The notes under the pieces: generated by a model
What the model was told of the DNA's origin: nothing
Seen by the model: only the letters and a program-made list of their open reading frames with translations
Database searches by the model: none
Shown: in pieces, positions 60,423 through 64,000 of the stretch
Numbering within the stretch: the stretch's first letter is position 1
Layout of the letters: every line of letters begins with the position of its first letter
Translations under genes and position numbers: made by a program
Assembly (NCBI GenBank): GCA_021464245.1
Contig: JADCRB010000012.1
Span: forward strand, 1,841,999 to 1,905,998
Direction of reading: 5' to 3'
Origin: Carallia brachiata
Taxonomy: Eukaryota > Streptophyta > Magnoliopsida > Malpighiales > Rhizophoraceae
Length of the DNA stretch: 64,000 nt

Positions 60423-62305
60423 ATGGGGAAAGGAGATCAAGATGGAATCCCAACGATAGACCTGGAAAATTTTCCGGAACAGTATGAGAAACTGAGGAAA
60501 GCTTGTGAGGAAAGTGGTTGTTTCAAAATCATCAATCATGGCATCCCCACCACTGTCATGTCTGGGATGGCAGAGATAGCCAGGTCTCTGCTGGACCTGC
60601 CCCCGGAAATCAAGAGGCGAAATACGGGAGCAGATGAAGTTCCAACAAGCGGCTACTTGCCACTTGGCCCAATCAATCAAGTTTTTGAGTCCTTGGGTTT
60701 CTATGACATTAGCACCCAAGCTGTTGATACCTTCTGCTCTCAGCTACATGCTTCTCCTGCCCAAAGGTAACCAACTTTCTTCTCCTTTCAAATTAATTCC
60801 TCTCCTTACTGCTACACCCTCCTGTCCTAAGGCTGCGATTTGCCGACCACGTAAATATCTGTATACGCGTATTCATCTTTATTTTCATCAATTGTATTTA
60901 ATTGTGTATATGTGTATTGTAATTGGATTGTACTTCTGCGATCTGGAAAATCCCAACATCTCCATTGATTTTTTCTTTGAATTTGGAATTTCTTTATCAG
61001 AGAGATAATAGAGATGTATGCCAGAGCAATGGAAAAATTGATGTTGGATGTTGCAAAAAAGGTGGCTGAGAGTATTGGTTTGGTGGGATACACGTTCCAG
61101 GATTGGGTTTGCCATGTTAAGCTTAACAAGTACCACTTCACCCCTGAAACTGTGGGCTCCTGTGGAGCTCCCCTGCACACAGATCCCAAATTCATGGCCA
61201 TACTTCATGAGGCTGAAAACGTTGGTGGCCTGGAAGTCCTGGACAATTCTGGTGCACTTATACCTGTCAATTTTGCTCCACACACTCTTTTTGTCAATCT
61301 TGGAGACATTGCCAAGGTGGTTTTCTAAACAAACTTCGCATTAGGTTCCTTCTTGTCTGATCTTGATAAATGGATTTAATTACATCATCAAATAAAAACT
61401 GAGGCAAAAACGAACCTGCAGCCACCAAAACTAAGTGGCCAATCACAACAAAAGTAATCAATTGTTTTAGAAATATTTAGAATCTTATTATCAAGGTACA
61501 AACTAATTCGGGCATCAAGCTGCTAGATAGATGCATACATTTGTTTTTTTGGTCCTTTGGAACTATTACTCCAACTGTTAGCGATGGGGACAAGAGAGGG
61601 GACTGGGTTTGAACCCCGTATCTCCTGGTAATTGTAACTACTTCAACTATTTGTATTTACTCTAGATAGATAGATAGATATCTATTGGTAATTCCTTTAA
61701 GAGAAAATGTTTGTGCCTTTTTTTTTTTGTGTGAGGATTGGTATGTTAAATGCAACAACATTGATAATTTTTGAAAAAAAACTTATAAGATTTGTAATAA
61801 TAAATAACAGCTTTGAATTTTTATTGCAAATATTATTATTCTTATTACATTCAACAGACCAATCAACACATAAAAAATAAGTACATGTATTGGTGCAATT
61901 CCTTCAAACATATTTAATCAAAAGCCATATAGGAGCCTTTTTTGTTTTTTTGGTTTTTGTTTTTGTTTTTTTTTTTTTTTGTTTTGCTTCTTTTTAGTTA
62001 CAATGTTACATTGACTTCTTTTTTTCTGGTTTTTGATATGACAATCGGCGAAGGCCTGGAGCAATGGAAGGCTTGGCCAATGTAAACACAGAGTACAATG
62101 CATAGAAGGAAAAGTTCGGGTTTCGATAGCCTCATTCCTACAGGCGCCGAAGGAGGCAGCACTGGAGGCTCCGCCACAACTTGTCGACTCTGAACACCCA
62201 CCTCTCTATGTCCCTTTCAGCTACAAGCAATTCAGAAATGTGCGAGACTCGGCCAAGTGGGCTCCTGGTGAAGTCCTTACTGCTTTTCTACGTACCCAAT
62301 CCTGA
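60423..62305 (+). CDS. DAO: 2-oxoglutarate-dependent dioxygenase, DAO type (auxin oxidation)
   Basis: Three exons, 60423-60766, 61001-61316 and 62054-62305, give 912 nt or 303 aa, the usual DAO length. The protein follows the DAO pattern: IPTIDLE start, RSLLDLPPEIKRRNT, VDTFCSQLHAS, and ENVGGLEVLD. Fe(II) ligands are His 174, Asp 176 and His 232. The 2-oxoglutarate-binding Arg 242 and Ser 244 (RVS) are present, so the enzyme should be active. Known for the family: DAO enzymes oxidise indole-3-acetic acid (or its conjugates) to the 2-oxindole form and so inactivate auxin in the cytosol. Related 2OG dioxygenases are numerous, so substrate is inferred by resemblance. Intron 2 is 737 bases and full of poly-T and simple repeats. 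Confidence 0.88.
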
Positions 62306-64000
62306 AAAGGATTGAGCTTGCAATTTGTAAGATGTATCAACACAAACGTCAATTCTCCGTACATGTTATCTCCTCCACCCTTTTGGGGTTCAATAAATGT
62401 AGAGGAAAAAACCGGCCTTGATCTGTTTTTTTCTTTTCTCTACTTGATTGGCATTCAAGTTTGATGCGTTCCCAAAAGATTGTTCCTCAGTTTAATCATG
62501 TTTACAAGGTTTTTAAATTGCACTGCTGCTGCTAATAAGAGAAAACCTTTTTTTTTTTTTTTTTGATACGACAAGAAATTCTTTCCAATTACATATTTTA
62601 TTTTTACGAAAAATTTAAGAGACACGAAAAATAAATAGAGTACGAGATACAATTGTTCATTTTTATTCCTTATAAAGAAAGTTGTATCTTTCACCAAATC
62701 TGCATTTCACGTCTCTTTAGTTGCGACTTTTATTTTTTGCACTACTTCCCACCGTCGCAGGGTCCTTCCCACTTACGGCCGCCCATGGTATACGAGGCTG
62801 CAATTGTGGTCATAAACTGCAATTTAGACCCTGGATGTTCGTATTAATTGCATTTTACTAGTAGGTTTCGGTACTGTACTGGCTAGGAAAATATGTGGGT
62901 AAATGCATACTGCAATTGAAAAAACCTAGGGAGGATCGGAGCCAATATACAAGACGCAAATCCATGACAACATAACTTTGAAAATAATTCGATTAAAAAA
63001 AAAAGAACTTGAAAATAATCGCCTATAAGATCACACAGTGACTTACCGACAACTTGGGACTTGGCTGATTACAAGCCACACAAGCAGAATGCAATGGAAC
63101 CATTCATGTGGCGACTTCTTTTTTTTTTTTTTTTTATGTCATAAAAATGACAAATCAAAGTTGACACCCCATGTCAGGAAAAGTTGTACTGAGTTCGTAC
63201 TATATAAACTGCATTATTTGTAATGGATACTTGAGAGAGTAAACAGTGATCTATCCAAGTTTCATTAGATAATTTATTTTACAAAGTTAGATACATATTT
63301 AAATTTATTTAATATCTTAATAAGAATTTGAACCCACCACTTCATGGTGTAATTTCATCCGCTAAGTTTATCTATTTTTTATATTTTAAATTCAATCATT
63401 TAAAAAATTTATATTATTTTAAAATTATTTAGAACTCCTTACTTAAAATTTTAATTTTTTTTATCATTTTATAATATATTGAAAAGAAAGGGAACAATGT
63501 GTACTTTTCTTCAATTACTTACTTTTCTTCCACTGATATGAAGAAAATAACAACAAAACGATAGGAATAATATGTAGTTTAAGTGCCCGGGGGCGGGTTT
63601 CCAATTCTTACTTTTCTTCCACCATGTCTCTGGAAAATAACAAGAAATGATGGGATTGACAACCGATAACTTTAATTGAAAGGAATTCTTCCCGGTACAA
63701 TAACACAAACTCGATGACTTAAAAATTGAAACGAGAATGGACCAAATCAACGGGAGTGGTCTATATCAACATTTCTACACTGCCCCCTAAGGTTGCTTAA
63801 ACAAAGACTATGGCCACAAAAATATTAAGGTGTATTTGAGATTGTAGTTGTTGTTCCCAAATTTGTTTTTCGTGTTAAAAGCAAAAAAAAAAAAAAAAAT
63901 GGTGCTTGGTAACATTTAAATTTTGCGGTTGGTAAAAACGCACTACACTTCAAACTGAGTTTGGGAGACGCAATGTTTTGTCATAATCTATTTCTCTGCG
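62306..64000. other. 3' flank of the dioxygenase and intergenic DNA
   Basis: A plausible 3' UTR to about 62400, then AT-rich DNA with poly-T tracts. I see no gene, RNA or clear repeat that I can support. Confidence 0.5.

Noticed and set aside
61564..61640. Possible further SINE or tRNA (GGGTTTGAACCCCGT) in the dioxygenase intron
   Set aside because: Only a B-box-like motif is present; no A box or tail at the right distance.

Overview
This 64 kb window is nuclear DNA of a flowering plant, most likely a eudicot. The evidence is plant-only gene families (a DYW-type PPR protein, a DRB-type dsRNA-binding protein, a plant CDK-like kinase with an MGC start, a DAO-type auxin dioxygenase), multi-exon genes with AT-rich introns, long poly-A/T tracts, MITE-like foldback elements and tRNA-derived SINE-like insertions. 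The species cannot be fixed from the sequence alone. All gene models were built by eye from splice signals, reading-frame continuity and remembered family sequence.

Left part (1-20 kb) is ordinary single-copy gene space. It holds an intronless PPR-DYW editing factor (942-3404, +); cytosolic tryptophanyl-tRNA synthetase in 11 coding exons (3909-7521, -), convergent with the PPR gene and using one GC-AG intron; a two-dsRBD protein (11391-13857, +); and a 7-exon CDK-like kinase (16430-19963, +) with short upstream ORFs.

The middle (20.3-55.3 kb) is a palimpsest of duplications. Two tandem copies (about 21.56-23.62 and 28.33-30.78 kb) each carry a small two-exon gene for a Gly/Pro-rich protein with a Cys-rich core (64 and 67 aa). 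They are interleaved with three copies of a non-coding repeat, two foldback elements and orphan exon-like fragments. From about 31 to 54.7 kb the minus strand carries repeated, diverged copies of one gene-like unit: a TATA box, a CT-rich start region, a basic first exon, and short exons whose reading frames are conserved between some copies and broken in others. I do not recognise this family; it is the best candidate here for something undescribed. Its upstream end is itself tandemly duplicated (53.8-55.3 kb) and is joined directly to the last three exons of a serine carboxypeptidase that has lost its catalytic Asp and all upstream sequence.

The right part (56-64 kb) returns to recognisable genes: a small zinc-ribbon/OB-fold protein like the RPA large-subunit C-terminus (56663-57610, -) and an intact 2-oxoglutarate dioxygenase of the DAO (auxin oxidation) type (60423-62305, +). 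These are separated by gene-poor, AT-rich DNA with a SINE-like insertion. No operons, CRISPR arrays or rRNA are present. One degenerate plastid-type tRNA-fMet sequence lies in a tryptophanyl-tRNA synthetase intron.
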